64,000 nucleotides of DNA from Mesorhizobium sp. PAMC28654 (GTDB lineage: Bacteria > Pseudomonadota > Alphaproteobacteria > Rhizobiales > Rhizobiaceae): assembly GCF_020616515.1 (NCBI RefSeq), contig NZ_CP085135.1, positions 1,798,001 through 1,862,000 of the forward strand, read 5' to 3'. Under the pieces are notes generated by a model. It was not told the origin of the DNA. It did no database searches and saw nothing but the letters and a program-made list of their open reading frames with translations. Every line of letters begins with the position of its first letter. Position 1 is the stretch's first letter. Of this stretch, positions 25,708 to 34,996 are shown piece by piece. The translations under genes and the position numbers were made by a program.

Positions 25708-25974
25708 TCAGCCTCCGGTCATTGGCGGAAACAGCGCGATCTCACGTGCCCCGGCGATCCTCTCGCGATGATCGACATGTTCCTGGTTTATGGCGACGCG
25801 GATGACATCTGGATATTGCAGCGCGTGCTCGTATTCCTCACCACGCGATTTCAACCAGCGCAGCAGGTCGGCGACCGTCTCGATGCCGGCCGGCAAGTCC
25901 ACGTCCTCTTCCGCCATGCCGATCCGTTCGCGCACCCAGGCGAAGTAGATGAGCCTGGTTTTGCCGCTGCCCAT
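25708..25974 (-). CDS. moaD: molybdopterin synthase sulfur carrier subunit
   Basis: MoaD is a ubiquitin-like carrier whose C-terminal glycine is thiocarboxylated. The protein is 88 residues, ends in the required Gly-Gly (PPMTGG), and begins MGSGKTRLIYFAWVRERIG; the longer upstream reading overlaps pgsA and is rejected. The ATG lies just after the pgsA stop, and moaE follows, so pgsA-moaD-moaE form one transcript. Confidence 0.93.
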   Translation of the reverse strand: MGSGKTRLIYFAWVRERIGMAEEDVDLPAGIETVADLLRWLKSRGEEYEHALQYPDVIRVAINQEHVDHRERIAGAREIALFPPMTGG

Positions 25975-25975
25975 A

Positions 25976-26572
25976 TCACTCGTCCATGATGTGCTTGAGG
26001 CCGGCACGGAAGTAGTCGTAGCCGGTGTACAGCGTGACCAGGGCGGCAATCCACAGCAGCACCAGTCCCGTCAGAGTGGTCAGCGGGAAGATCTTGTCGC
26101 CAGCCGGTCCGGCCAGCAGAAAGGCGATGGCGACCATCTGGATCGCGGTCTTCCACTTGGCCAGTTGCGTCACGGGCACCGAGACCTTCAGCGCCGCCAG
26201 ATATTCGCGAAGGCCGGAGACCAGGATTTCGCGACACAGGATAATGATCGCCGCCCACAGCGACCAACCGGCGATGCCGGCATGACGATCGGTGTCGGCC
26301 GCCAGCAGCAGCAGGCAGGTGGCGACCAGCAGCTTGTCGGCGATCGGATCAAGCATCTTGCCGATGTTGGAGGTCTGCTGCCAGGCGCGCGCCAGGTAGC
26401 CGTCCAGATAATCCGTGATACTCGCCAGCAGGAAGATGACAAGCGCCGACCAGCGGGCAAAGTCGCTCGATTTCAGATGCCCTTCGAGAAAGAAACACAG
26501 CACCACCAGCGGCACCGCGACGATGCGGGCATAGGTGAGCATATTGGGCAGGTTGAACGCGCGCTTGGCCAT
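25976..26572 (-). CDS. pgsA: CDP-diacylglycerol-glycerol-3-phosphate 3-phosphatidyltransferase
   Basis: PgsA makes phosphatidylglycerophosphate from CDP-diacylglycerol, the committed step to PG and cardiolipin, in the inner membrane. The CDP-alcohol phosphotransferase motif D-x2-D-G-x2-A-R-x8-G-x3-D-x3-D is complete at residues 54-79 (TDYLDGYLAR, then GKMLDPIADK). About five membrane helices are predicted in 198 residues. ATG 26572 gives the standard MAKRAFNLPNMLTYAR start; the longer form begins at TTG. It is the gene after uvrC in a conserved rhizobial order. Confidence 0.95.
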   Translation of the reverse strand: MAKRAFNLPNMLTYARIVAVPLVVLCFFLEGHLKSSDFARWSALVIFLLASITDYLDGYLARAWQQTSNIGKMLDPIADKLLVATCLLLLAADTDRHAGIAGWSLWAAIIILCREILVSGLREYLAALKVSVPVTQLAKWKTAIQMVAIAFLLAGPAGDKIFPLTTLTGLVLLWIAALVTLYTGYDYFRAGLKHIMDE

Positions 26573-26704
26573 ATTTTGGGGAACTCTTTCTGCCTGCGTA
26601 CTCAAATCAGAAGCGAATGTGGGGGGTCAACAGGCGAGAATCGATTGGCCAGTCCAAAATAGCGTCAAAGTTGATTTCGGCGAGCCTCGTTTCTTGTTTT
26701 TGTA

Positions 26705-26743
26705 CATGTCGTTATCCCCCCTGCACCACTTTTGGGTGACATG
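26705..26743. repeat. rhizobial palindromic repeat, CATGTC-GACATG family, copy 1
   Basis: CATGTCGTTATCCC...TTTTGGGTGACATG: inverted arms end in CATGTC (26705) and GACATG (26738). A second, more perfect copy is at 56368. It lies directly after the uvrC stop, where a transcript-end or processing role is possible. Confidence 0.7.
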
Positions 26744-26745
26744 CG

Positions 26746-28816
26746 TCAGCTCTCGTGAAAATGGTTGTAGACCAGTTTCGCGATTTGCTCCGAAATGCCG
26801 TCGACCTTGACGAGATCCTCGACAGCCGCGCGGCTGACCGCCTTGGCGGTGCCGAAATGCAGCAGCAGCGCACGCTTGCGGCCGGGGCCGATGCCGCCGA
26901 TCTCGTCGAGCGGGCTCTTGACCATCTCTTTCTTGCGGCGGGCGCGATGCGAGCCGATAGCGAAGCGGTGGACCTCGTCGCGCAGCCGTTGCACGAAATA
27001 AAGCACCGGATCGCGAACGGGGAGCGAAAATGAATCCCTGCCCCTGACGAAGAAACGCTCACGGCCGGCATCGCGATCCTGGCCCTTGGCGATGCCGATC
27101 GCCACGACACGGTCTTCGATGCCGAGATCTGAAAGGATTTTACGCACCGCCGACATCTGGCCCTGACCACCGTCGATCAGGATGACGTCGGGCCAAGCCG
27201 GGAAACTGCCGGAGATGTCATCCTCGATATCATCGGACGTCGCGGCTGCGGCCGCGCCATCGGCAACCACGACATCGCCGTGCTCCTTGAGCAGCCGTGA
27301 AAAACGCCGCTCCATGACCTCACGCATCATGCCGAAATCGTCGCCGGGTGTGATCTCGGTCGAGCGGATGTTGAATTTCCGATACTGATTCTTGACGAAC
27401 CCTTCCGGCCCGGCGACGACCATTGCACCAACGGCGTTGGTGCCCATGATGTGCGAGTTGTCGTAGACCTCGATACGCACTGGCGGCTTAGCGAGGCCAA
27501 AGGTCTCGGCAAAACCGGCAAGCAGCCGCCCCTGCGTGGAGGTTTCGGCCAGCCGCCTGCCCAGCGCCTCGCGCGCATTCTGCAAGGCGTTGTCGGTCAG
27601 GTCCTTCTTTTCGCCGCGCTGCGGCACCGAGATCGCCACCTTGCGGCCGGCGCGGGTCGACAGTGCCTCGGCCAGAAGTTCCTGGTCCTCGACGCCGTTC
27701 GACAGAAGAATGGTGCGTGGCGTCGGCTTGTCGTCGTAGAATTGCGCCAGGAACGAACCCAGCACTTCGGCGGCCTCAAGCGCGGGATCAGCCTTGGGGA
27801 AATAGGCGCGGTTGCCCCAGTTCTGGCCGGTGCGGAAGAAGAACACCTGGATACAGACCTGGCCGCCTTCCTGGTGGATGGCGAAAACGTCGGCCTCGTC
27901 GACGGTGTCCGGATTGATGCCCTGGTGGCTCTGCACATGTGACAAGGCCGCCAGCCGGTCGCGATAGATGGCCGCACGCTCGAAATCGAGATCTTCCGAG
28001 GCCTGTTGCATGGCGGCGGAGATTTCCTTCTTCACCTTCTGGCTACGGCCGGAGAGAAAATCCTTCGCCTCTTCGACCAATTCGGCATAGCCCTCATGCG
28101 AGATTTCGCCCGTGCACGGTCCGGCGCAACGCTTGATCTGGTAGAGGAGGCAAGGCCGCGTGCGGTTCTCGTAGAACGAGTTGGTGCAGCTTCGAAGCAG
28201 GAAGGCGCGCTGCAGCGAATTGATTGTGCGGCCGACAGCGCCCGCCGACGCGAAGGGACCGAAATAGTCACCCTTGCGCGACCGTGCGCCGCGATGCTTG
28301 TAGATGCCAGGCGAGGCGTGATCCCCGGTCAGCAGAATGTAGGGGAACGACTTGTCGTCGCGCATGAGAACATTGAATCGCGGCCGCAAGCGCTTGATAA
28401 GATTGGCTTCAAGCAGCAGCGCCTCGATCTCGGTGCGGGTAACGACGAACTCCATCGTCGCCGTCTCGCGCACCATCCGGCCGATGCGGTTGGTGTGAAA
28501 CCTCCCTTGAGCGTAGTTGGTGACCCGCTTCTTCAGGCTGCGCCTTGCCGACATACAGCACGTCGCCAGCGGCATTCATCATGCGGTAGACGCCGGGCGC
28601 GTTGGGCAGGCGCTTGACGAGGGTCTGGATCACCTCGGCCCCGACCATGCCGTCGGCGTCACCCGCATGCGGCGTCCAGTCAATGGCTGTGAACGACAAG
28701 TCCGGCCCGGACGGCGCGACAACCTCTTCCGCGGCCTCGTCCTCAAGGTCGAGATCGACATCGGGTGGCAGGTCGTCGCCGCCGCCCCTCTTGTGTTTAT
28801 GGTCTACGGTATTCAT
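26746..28816 (-). CDS. uvrC: excinuclease ABC subunit C, frame-interrupted here
   Basis: UvrC cuts on both sides of the lesion in nucleotide-excision repair. The restored protein is about 690 residues: an acidic N-terminal extension, the GIY-YIG nuclease ([10 protein letters not shown] ... VLYVGKA), a UVR motif ([16 protein letters not shown]), the RNase H-like half with IEVYDNSH and LIDGGQGQ, and a C-terminal helix-hairpin-helix pair. Frame is lost at YVGKA: the sequence has GGCGCAGCC where GGCGCGCAGCC gives KARSLKKR, a 2-base loss near 28539-28543. Everything after it reads normally in the second frame for over 580 residues, so a sequence error is the likely cause. The ATG overlaps the upstream SDR stop by four bases. 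Confidence 0.88.
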
Positions 28817-29577
28817 TCCACCATGCCTGTCACATCCGGCGTTTGCCACGCAAGATGCTGGCCGCCGTCGAGCGCTATCATTTGGCCGGTCACCGAGCGC
28901 GCTGCCCAAAGGTAGCGAATAGTGCTCCCGAATTCCGACAATTCCGGGCCGCGCTTCAGAATCAAGCCATCGACCTGCGCTTCAAAATCCTCATCGTTCT
29001 GCCACTTGTTCTTCAAGGTCGGTCCGGGGCCAATGGCATTGACCCGGATGCGAGGGCCGAGGGCCTGCGCCATCATCTGGGTTGCCGTCCATAGAGACGA
29101 TTTCGACAGTGCATAGGAAAAATAGCGCGGCGTCGGGCGCCAGACACGCTGGTCGATGATGTTGACGATCAGCCCCTCCCCGTCGGCCGGCAGGCAATGG
29201 GCAAACTCTTGCGCCAGCAGGGCCGGCGCCTTCACGTGAACGGCGAAGTGGCGGTCCCAGGCCTGCCAGTTGAAATCCAGAATTGAATCGTCCTCGAACA
29301 GGGAAGCATTGTTGACCAGCAGGCGGACAGGGCCAAGCACGGCTTCGGCACGTGCGACGAGACTTCCGACCTCGGCCATGTCCGTCAAGTCGGCGACGAG
29401 CACCGTGGCGCGCCCGCCGGCGCTGTCTATGCGGGCGACCAGCGCGTCCGCCTCGGCACGCGAACGATTGCAATGGATGGCGACGGCAAAGCCATGAGCC
29501 GCGAGATCCTCGACGATCGCTCCGCCAATTCGCTTCGCTCCGCCCGTCACCAGCGCCACACCGTTGGCTTTGTCCAT
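28813..29577 (-). CDS. SDR family oxidoreductase (FolM/pteridine-reductase-like)
   Basis: A 254-residue short-chain dehydrogenase. It has TGGAKRIG (11-18), HCNRSRAEAD after strand two (a basic NADPH-type region) and NNASLFEDD near 87-95; the catalytic tyrosine/lysine is YALSK near 157. The TGGAKRIG and NNAS variants are typical of pteridine reductase/FolM-like SDRs, so dihydrobiopterin or dihydromonapterin reduction is plausible but unproven. The stop overlaps the uvrC ATG (ATGA), making it the first gene of the uvrC-pgsA-moaDE operon. Confidence 0.8.
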   Translation of the reverse strand: MDKANGVALVTGGAKRIGGAIVEDLAAHGFAVAIHCNRSRAEADALVARIDSAGGRATVLVADLTDMAEVGSLVARAEAVLGPVRLLVNNASLFEDDSILDFNWQAWDRHFAVHVKAPALLAQEFAHCLPADGEGLIVNIIDQRVWRPTPRYFSYALSKSSLWTATQMMAQALGPRIRVNAIGPGPTLKNKWQNDEDFEAQVDGLILKRGPELSEFGSTIRYLWAARSVTGQMIALDGGQHLAWQTPDVTGMVE

Positions 29578-29986
29578 CTGTCAATCCTCGATTCCACGCC
29601 ACAAAAAACTGCGCCGGCCAAATATGGCCAGCCATAGGTTAAATGCCGTTCGCACCTTGGGCAGGATTGTGGCAAAGCGGCCTGATCGGCGTCTGGGTAC
29701 AGGCAAGACTCGGACCGCCCTTCGGAATATAGAACGCTGGACCCCTTGCACCAAGCCGGGTGCAGTGCAGCATGGCAAGCCTGCTGACATTCGCTGTTGC
29801 GAAGATGCAACGTCAAGGTTCGGCCTCATTCGCGCCAGGGAATGACCCAAGTTCAGGTTCGCTTCAGCCGCATTTTGACACGACATTTGGAACCGTTGAA
29901 CGCCAGATCCGTTTATCCCCCCGGACGGGTTGAGGGCGCTTCATGGAAAACAAGCCTGTGTCCTGTGGCTTAAGGAGTAAAGAACA
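29578..29986. other. non-coding gap, upstream region of the Omp gene and the SDR-uvrC operon
   Basis: About 410 bases between divergent genes. It must carry both promoters. A TTGACA is present at 29875-29880 but no matching -10 is 16-18 bases downstream; a GAATATAGAA stretch lies near 29724. A strong AAGGAG ribosome site precedes the Omp ATG. I see no supported gene or tRNA. Confidence 0.5.
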
Positions 29987-30640
29987 ATGCAAGCCAATAT
30001 CAAATTCGCCCGACCGTTGGTCGTGGCGCTTGGGCTCTTCGCCCTCGGTGGAACCGCATACGCCGCGGACGTAGTTCAGGAAGAGCCGCCGGCGCCCGCG
30101 CCGATTGCACAGCTTCCCGTAGCTTCCTGGGCCGGCCCTTATGTCGGTCTGAGCGTCGGTTATGGCTTTGCTGGCCATGCCGATCAAAAGGATGTGCCAA
30201 ACGACATCGGCACCAAGGGTTTCGTTGGTGGCGTGTTTGGTGGCTACCAGTGGCAGCAAGACAACTTCGTGTACGGTGCTGAAGCCGACATCGGCTACAA
30301 TGGCGTCAAGGGTTCCAACTCTCTTGGAGATGCCAAGGGCGGCGTCGAAGGTTCGTTGCGTGCCCGTCTCGGCTACGCTGTGACCCCGGACATCCTGCTG
30401 TACGGCACCGCCGGTGGCGCGCTGAAGGACCAGAAGGTTGATGACAACCTCGGCGACAGCGACAGCAAGACCATGCTCGGCTGGACGGCCGGTGTCGGTA
30501 CCGACATCAAGATCACCGAGAACGTGTTCGGTCGTGTCGAATACCGCTACACGGATTTCGGCAACAAGGACTTCGGCCCTATCGGCAACGTCAAGTCGAC
30601 CGACAACCGCGTCACCTTCGGCGTCGGTATGAAGTTCTAA
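29987..30640 (+). CDS. outer membrane beta-barrel protein, Omp25/31-RopB family
   Basis: A 217-residue porin-like protein abundant in Rhizobiales envelopes. It has a signal peptide (MQANIKFARPLVVALGLFAL, cleavage at AYA-AD), a proline-rich linker, and a beta barrel of alternating hydrophobic strands beginning GPYVGLSVGYGF and ending in phenylalanine (GVGMKF), the signal for BAM assembly. The RLGYAVTPDILLYGTAG segment is typical of the family. Optimal Shine-Dalgarno (AAGGAG) and a strong terminator suggest high expression. Confidence 0.9.
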   Translation: MQANIKFARPLVVALGLFALGGTAYAADVVQEEPPAPAPIAQLPVASWAGPYVGLSVGYGFAGHADQKDVPNDIGTKGFVGGVFGGYQWQQDNFVYGAEADIGYNGVKGSNSLGDAKGGVEGSLRARLGYAVTPDILLYGTAGGALKDQKVDDNLGDSDSKTMLGWTAGVGTDIKITENVFGRVEYRYTDFGNKDFGPIGNVKSTDNRVTFGVGMKF

Positions 30641-30660
30641 GTCGTCCAAGCCACGACACG

Positions 30661-30691
30661 AAAAAGCCGGGCCTCGCGCCCGGCTTTTTTT
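30661..30691 (+). terminator. strong rho-independent terminator after the Omp gene
   Basis: GCCGGGC-CTCGC-GCCCGGC (30666-30684) with AAAAA before and seven T after. It is a textbook terminator and, because of the A run, can also act on the opposite strand. Confidence 0.92.
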
Positions 30692-30703
30692 GTTGCCCGC
30701 CAG

Positions 30704-31300
30704 TCAGGCCGGCACGCATGTCTTCAGTTCTGGGAACTTCTCGTCGAAACGCGCGGCCCAGCGGACAAGCCGAGCACGGCCCTTTTCCCACTTGCCGGCA
30801 AAACGCAGCGCCAGATAGCCAAGGCAGGCACGAACAGCCATCTGGCCGGCGGTAATCTTCTTCGGCAATTTTGGCGGATTGGCGTTGAGCATGTCCAGCG
30901 CGCCGGTGATCTTTGCCCACTGCCGATCCAGCCAGGGCTGATAGACCATGTCCTCGGGACGCGTCCGGCGCTCATAGACCATCGACAGCGCGCAATCGCA
31001 AATGCCGTCAGCCAGCGCTTCCAGCACTTCGGCTTCGAGGCGCTTGTCCGGATTGCGCGGAAACAACATGTTCTTCGAAACCCGGTTGAGATGCTGGGTG
31101 ATGGCGCGGCTGTCGTGGATCGAACGTCCGTCATCAAGCACCAGAACCGGAATCTTGCCAAGCGGGTTGGCGCCGATCAGTTCGGCCGGCTTCTCTTCGG
31201 TCTTGACCGGGACGGCATCCATGGCAATGCCGGCATAGACAGCGGCCATACGCACCTTGGAACTGTAGGGCGAGGAGGACGCATAAAGCAGTCTGGGCAT
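30704..31300 (-). CDS. glutathione S-transferase family protein
   Basis: A 199-residue GST. The N-domain is MPRLLYASSSPYSSKVRMAA, with Ser-rich catalytic loop, then GANPLGKIPVLVLDDG (glutathione-binding cis-Pro) and IHDSRAITQHL; a helical C-domain follows. The start at 31300 excludes an upstream reading with no family similarity. Substrate unknown. It ends against the Omp terminator. Confidence 0.82.
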   Translation of the reverse strand: MPRLLYASSSPYSSKVRMAAVYAGIAMDAVPVKTEEKPAELIGANPLGKIPVLVLDDGRSIHDSRAITQHLNRVSKNMLFPRNPDKRLEAEVLEALADGICDCALSMVYERRTRPEDMVYQPWLDRQWAKITGALDMLNANPPKLPKKITAGQMAVRACLGYLALRFAGKWEKGRARLVRWAARFDEKFPELKTCVPA

Positions 31301-31592
31301 GATCGGTTTCCTGTTTTTGAGACAGGCACTGTTGATCATGCACGCCCTTGCAGGCAACAGCCAGAAAGAGAAAAACCGGCCGCCACGCCAGGAGGCAGCC
31401 AAATCCCAACCGGCTTCGAATCGACCGACATGGTCGCCCCGGACATATGAACACCTAGACGGCTTCAACCGCACCAAAGGGCACGTCGACTGATTTTCGA
31501 GGCCAGCCCTGACCATCAAACCAGCGAGCAAGGCATCCTGTTTGATGCCCGCTCTGCTGTCTTGCGCTCTGCTCTGGCTTGAAGAACCGCTT

Positions 31593-32087
31593 TTACTTCT
31601 TGGCGGACTTCGCCTTGGCGGGAGCGGCCTTCGGCTTTGCCGCCAGCGCTGCTTTCTTCACCGCGGGTTTTGCCACGGCCGCAGCCGCGGCCTTTTTCGC
31701 GGGGGCCTTCGCCGGAGCTGCCTTCGCCTTTGGTGCGGCCGCCTTCGGCCTAGCCGCGGGCGCTGCTTTCTTCGCAGCCGGTTTTGCCGCTGCCGCGGCA
31801 ACCTTGGCAGGAGCCTTCGCCTTGGCAGGCGCTGCCTTTGCTGGCGCTGCCTTGGCAGGCGCGGCCTTCGCCTTAGGTGCTGCAGCCTTCGCCGCTGGCG
31901 CAGCCTTCTTCAAGGCAGGCTTTGCCGCCGCCGCTGCGGCTTTCTTTGCCGGAGCCTTCGGTGCCGCTGCCTTCGGCTTTGCCGCGGGAGCCGCTTTCTT
32001 CACTACTGCTGGTTTTGCGGCGGCCTTCGGTGCCGCCTTTGCTGCCGGAGTCTTGGATGCCGGCGCTTTGGATGACTGCTTAGCCAT
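31593..32087 (-). CDS. histone H1-like Ala/Lys/Pro-rich protein
   Basis: A 164-residue low-complexity, very basic protein, made almost only of Ala, Lys and Pro in irregular AAPAKAAPKAK-type repeats, with no cysteine, aromatic or acidic residue after the first codons. Such H1-like proteins bind DNA through the lysines and are assumed to help compact the nucleoid; some are developmentally regulated. AAGGGG lies about 6 bases before the ATG. Internal repetition makes its length prone to change, and the opposite strand appears as a spurious Ala/Gly-rich reading. The downstream target is unknown. Confidence 0.78.
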   Translation of the reverse strand: MAKQSSKAPASKTPAAKAAPKAAAKPAVVKKAAPAAKPKAAAPKAPAKKAAAAAAKPALKKAAPAAKAAAPKAKAAPAKAAPAKAAPAKAKAPAKVAAAAAKPAAKKAAPAARPKAAAPKAKAAPAKAPAKKAAAAAVAKPAVKKAALAAKPKAAPAKAKSAKK

Positions 32088-32292
32088 GCGATGCCCCTTC
32101 CGTTGTGCCGACGGCCGTGAATGACCCGGCGGGTCATGCATATCTGACTCGCTCTTCTCTAGCCAGCGAAGCGATTTGCCTGAAATTCTGGCAGCAGACG
32201 GGCAATCCGGCCCACTTTCGGCGACACGCAATCCAGTCGCCCGCACGAGCGAAGCGTTCCCTGGTCGGCCGATTTTCAGATCAATGGTCGCG

Positions 32293-32748
32293 TCAGCGCA
32301 GGACGCGGCAGCTGCCGTTATAGACCATCCAGCGGTCGAAGCCCGAGACACAGAATTCGACATTGTCGCCGATCGAGGCGAAGCCTTGCCCTTCCTCGAT
32401 CAGATACCAGATGGCGCGGGCGCGGCCGTCGGACAGGTTGACGGTGGCGCCGCAGTAGCGGCGACCAATCGGCCAGGTCTCACTGGCCGGGAGATAACGG
32501 TGCTGGTGGATCCGATGAAAATCGGTGATCTGCACATCCGGCAGATGCGGCACATGTTTGACCTGGTAGCTGAAGCGGCTGCTGATCTTGCTCAGCACCC
32601 ATGGCTGGCCGCAAACGCCACCATCATCGTCGGAATAGCTGGCGGGAAGGTCGGCCGCATGCACGGCCTGCATGACGCCAAGCGGCGCGGCGAGCGGCGT
32701 GCAAAGGCTTATCAGGGCGGCAAGGGCGGATTTGGCGAAGCGAGTCAT
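32293..32748 (-). CDS. secreted/periplasmic conserved hypothetical protein
   Basis: A 151-residue protein with a signal peptide (FAKSALAALISLCTPLAAPL, cleavage near AVHAAD) and a mature domain with four cysteines (GVCGQPW, RRYCGATVNL, EFCVSG, GSCRVL), probably two disulfides. I do not recognise a catalytic motif. AGAGG lies before the ATG at 32748; the longer reading is rejected. Confidence 0.7.
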   Translation of the reverse strand: MTRFAKSALAALISLCTPLAAPLGVMQAVHAADLPASYSDDDGGVCGQPWVLSKISSRFSYQVKHVPHLPDVQITDFHRIHQHRYLPASETWPIGRRYCGATVNLSDGRARAIWYLIEEGQGFASIGDNVEFCVSGFDRWMVYNGSCRVLR

Positions 32749-32849
32749 GTCAGCCTCTTTGAATCTGTGAACTACACTCTGCGGATTCGGCGAGTTGCGG
32801 TCAAGCGGTTGCACTGGCGATGGTGAACCATGTTGAAAATTCATGACAA

Positions 32850-32861
32850 CACGACGTCGTG
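32850..32861. promoter_or_regulatory. 12-bp perfect palindrome upstream of the secreted protein gene
   Basis: CACGACGTCGTG is perfectly self-complementary and about 100 bases upstream of the start at 32748. It is a candidate operator; the sequence is short enough to be chance. Confidence 0.3.
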
Positions 32862-33006
32862 ACAACAAACCTCAGGGTGATGCGTCGCGGATTGCTCTGC
32901 CCCTGGCCTCACGCTTGCCTGACGGCTTCGCGTCCTGATGACCCGGTGCGCCATGAAAACCGGCCCCGGGTGTATTGCCGCGAAACCTCCAATCGCCGAT
33001 CCGTGC

Positions 33007-33855
33007 CTACTCGCCGGTCAGCCATTCCAGCGACCAATGCGCCGGTTTTCCCACGGCGAGCAACCTGTGCAAGGCAGGAAGCAGCGTCCGCAGTTCCCCC
33101 TCAAGCGTGAACGGCGGATTGACCACCACCATGCCGCTCCCATCGAGGCTGGGCTCCGAGGAGGCGGGCCGGATCTCGAATTCTATGTCAAGTATTCTTG
33201 GAACGCCGGACTGCTTCAGCGCCTTCCGGAATGCGATGACCGCCTTGCGGTCCTTGATCGGATACCACAGCGCATAGATGCCGCCGGGCCACCGCCTGTG
33301 CGCCTTCACCAGACCGTCGACGAGGCGGTCGAACTCACCTGCTTCCTCGAATGGTGGATCGATGAGAACCAGGCCACGCTTTTCCTTCGGCGGCAGATGG
33401 GCGCCAAGCGCAAGCCAGCCATCGAGTTCCAACACCCTCGCTTGGAAATCGCCGGCGAATTCCGTCTTCAGTCTTGCCGCACCCTTGGGGTGCAGTTCGA
33501 TTGCCGACAGTCGATCCTGCTTGCGCAGGAGATGGCGCGCAATCAACGGCGAGCCCGGATATTTCTTCACGCCGCCATCGGAATTGAACGACCGCACCGC
33601 CTCCAGATAGGGTGCCAGCAGCGACGCTGCCTTGGCATCGAGCGAGGCATCGATCAGTCGGCCAATGCCGCCTTGCCACTCGCCGGTCTTCTGCGCTTCG
33701 ACAGACGACAGATCGTAGCGGCCAATGCCGGCGTGGGTGTCGATGACGCGAAACGCCTTGTCCTTCTGCTTCAGATATTCAAGCAGCCGCGTCAGCACGA
33801 CATGCTTGACGACATCGGCAAAATTTCCAGCGTGGTAGGCGTGGCGGTAATTCAT
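33007..33855 (-). CDS. rlmJ: 23S rRNA (adenine-2030-N6)-methyltransferase
   Basis: RlmJ methylates A2030 of 23S rRNA. The 282 residues match the family from MNYRHAYHAGNFADVVKH at the start, through IDTHAGIGRYDL (SAM-binding), to the catalytic DPPFEEAGEFDRL near 164. Start is confirmed by the conserved first residues; it overlaps the preceding gene's stop by four bases (ATGA). Confidence 0.94.
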   Translation of the reverse strand: MNYRHAYHAGNFADVVKHVVLTRLLEYLKQKDKAFRVIDTHAGIGRYDLSSVEAQKTGEWQGGIGRLIDASLDAKAASLLAPYLEAVRSFNSDGGVKKYPGSPLIARHLLRKQDRLSAIELHPKGAARLKTEFAGDFQARVLELDGWLALGAHLPPKEKRGLVLIDPPFEEAGEFDRLVDGLVKAHRRWPGGIYALWYPIKDRKAVIAFRKALKQSGVPRILDIEFEIRPASSEPSLDGSGMVVVNPPFTLEGELRTLLPALHRLLAVGKPAHWSLEWLTGE

Positions 33856-34466
33856 TTGGCGTCCCTGCCCCAGCGCGGCGGCGGTGGCTGCGAGTTCGGA
33901 TTTTCGGGCCGGCCGCCACCGCCACCACGCAGCGCCAGCACAAAGCCGATCAAGCCGACAGCCATCAGCGAGAACCCGACTGGTTGCGCACGCTTGTCGA
34001 CTTCACCGACGGCTGATCGCAATACGAGATCCACCGACCGCATCTCGATACCCTCCGCATCGCCCGGGCCAACGGTGAAGACGTAGGGGCCGGGGCTAAC
34101 CACGGGGATCAGGCCCGCCTCGTCGCGGAAGATCTTGTCCGGCAATTGCGGGCTGGCCTGGCGCGGATTGTCAGAATGATTGAATTGGAGTGTCGAGGCC
34201 AGCACGGTGCGCCCGTTGGTGGCGGCGGTCAGGGTCAAAACGGTGCGCTGTTGCGAGACGATCCGCTCGGCCCGGGCGGTCAGGTCGACCAGCACTCGGA
34301 CCGGTTCGTCGCTGCTGCTCAAAGCCACCGTCACCGGCTTGAACCGGCCCTGCTCGTAGACGCGCCAGGTGCCGATCTCATGGCCGGAGAAATTGCTCAT
34401 CACCCAAGGATAGATGGCGCCAATGCCAACGCCGGCGAACAGGATCAGGGCAAACAGAAAGCGCAT
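33852..34466 (-). CDS. conserved membrane-anchored hypothetical protein
   Basis: A 204-residue protein with a hydrophobic segment at residues 2-22 and a second near 170-188 (FSLMAVGLIGFVLAL), followed by a Gly/Pro-rich tail. The part between (about 30-160) is extracytoplasmic and strand-rich (WRVYEQGRFKPVTVAL). Function unknown. Translationally coupled to rlmJ, but a functional tie is not implied. Confidence 0.65.
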   Translation of the reverse strand: MRFLFALILFAGVGIGAIYPWVMSNFSGHEIGTWRVYEQGRFKPVTVALSSSDEPVRVLVDLTARAERIVSQQRTVLTLTAATNGRTVLASTLQFNHSDNPRQASPQLPDKIFRDEAGLIPVVSPGPYVFTVGPGDAEGIEMRSVDLVLRSAVGEVDKRAQPVGFSLMAVGLIGFVLALRGGGGGRPENPNSQPPPPRWGRDAK

Positions 34467-34506
34467 TATTCATTCCAATGAAGATGGCACGGGATCTCGG
34501 CACGCA

Positions 34507-34956
34507 TCATGCCTTGCGCTCCCAGCGGCGGTCTGGCGTCTGCTGCCAGTAGGTCACGGCGTGGCCGGCATCCTTCATCGTCTTCCAGTGCGCCCGCGCC
34601 GCCTCGACTTGGGCAGCGTCATGACCGTCGAACAGGAAGACGGCGCGTTCGTAGCCGGCAAGATCCGGGGGCGCCGCACCATCGACCAGAAAACGGATTT
34701 TTGCCTCGTTCGGGTTGCTGTCGCCTGTGGTCAAAAGGACAGGCTGGTCGGCGGTATGCGCTTCGCGATCCGTGGCATGGGCCAGGAACGAATCGTCGCG
34801 AAATGTCCACAGATGCATATCGAGTGCATCGCGCCGCTCCTCGGTGCCGGTTTGCACCACGGCGCGCCAACCGCGATCGACACTGCGCTCGAGGAGGCCG
34901 GGAAGCGCGTCCTCGAGTGTCGATTCGGTCAGGTGATAGAAAAGGACGTCGGCCAT
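34507..34956 (-). CDS. holC: DNA polymerase III subunit chi
   Basis: HolC (chi) links the clamp loader to single-strand-binding protein. The 149-residue protein has the family's MADVLFYHLT start, a central EERRDALDMHLWTFRDDSFL segment (SSB-contact region), and a C-terminal HAVTYWQQTPDRRWERK. It lies 3' of pepA, the usual bacterial arrangement. Confidence 0.92.
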   Translation of the reverse strand: MADVLFYHLTESTLEDALPGLLERSVDRGWRAVVQTGTEERRDALDMHLWTFRDDSFLAHATDREAHTADQPVLLTTGDSNPNEAKIRFLVDGAAPPDLAGYERAVFLFDGHDAAQVEAARAHWKTMKDAGHAVTYWQQTPDRRWERKA

Positions 34957-34996
34957 CGCCTTCTATAGCGTCGACGGCCGCATCGTTTCCAGCCGC

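Noticed and set aside
29578..29986. tRNA or small gene in the Omp upstream gap
   Set aside because: No TPsiC arm-like GGTTCGA block in a cloverleaf context and no coding pattern.
29864..30649. 261-codon minus-strand reading over the Omp gene
   Set aside because: Shadow of a conserved outer membrane protein with signal peptide and C-terminal Phe on the plus strand.
31542..32124. Ala/Gly/Leu-rich plus-strand readings over the H1-like gene
   Set aside because: Complement of low-complexity lysine/alanine codons; no ribosome site.
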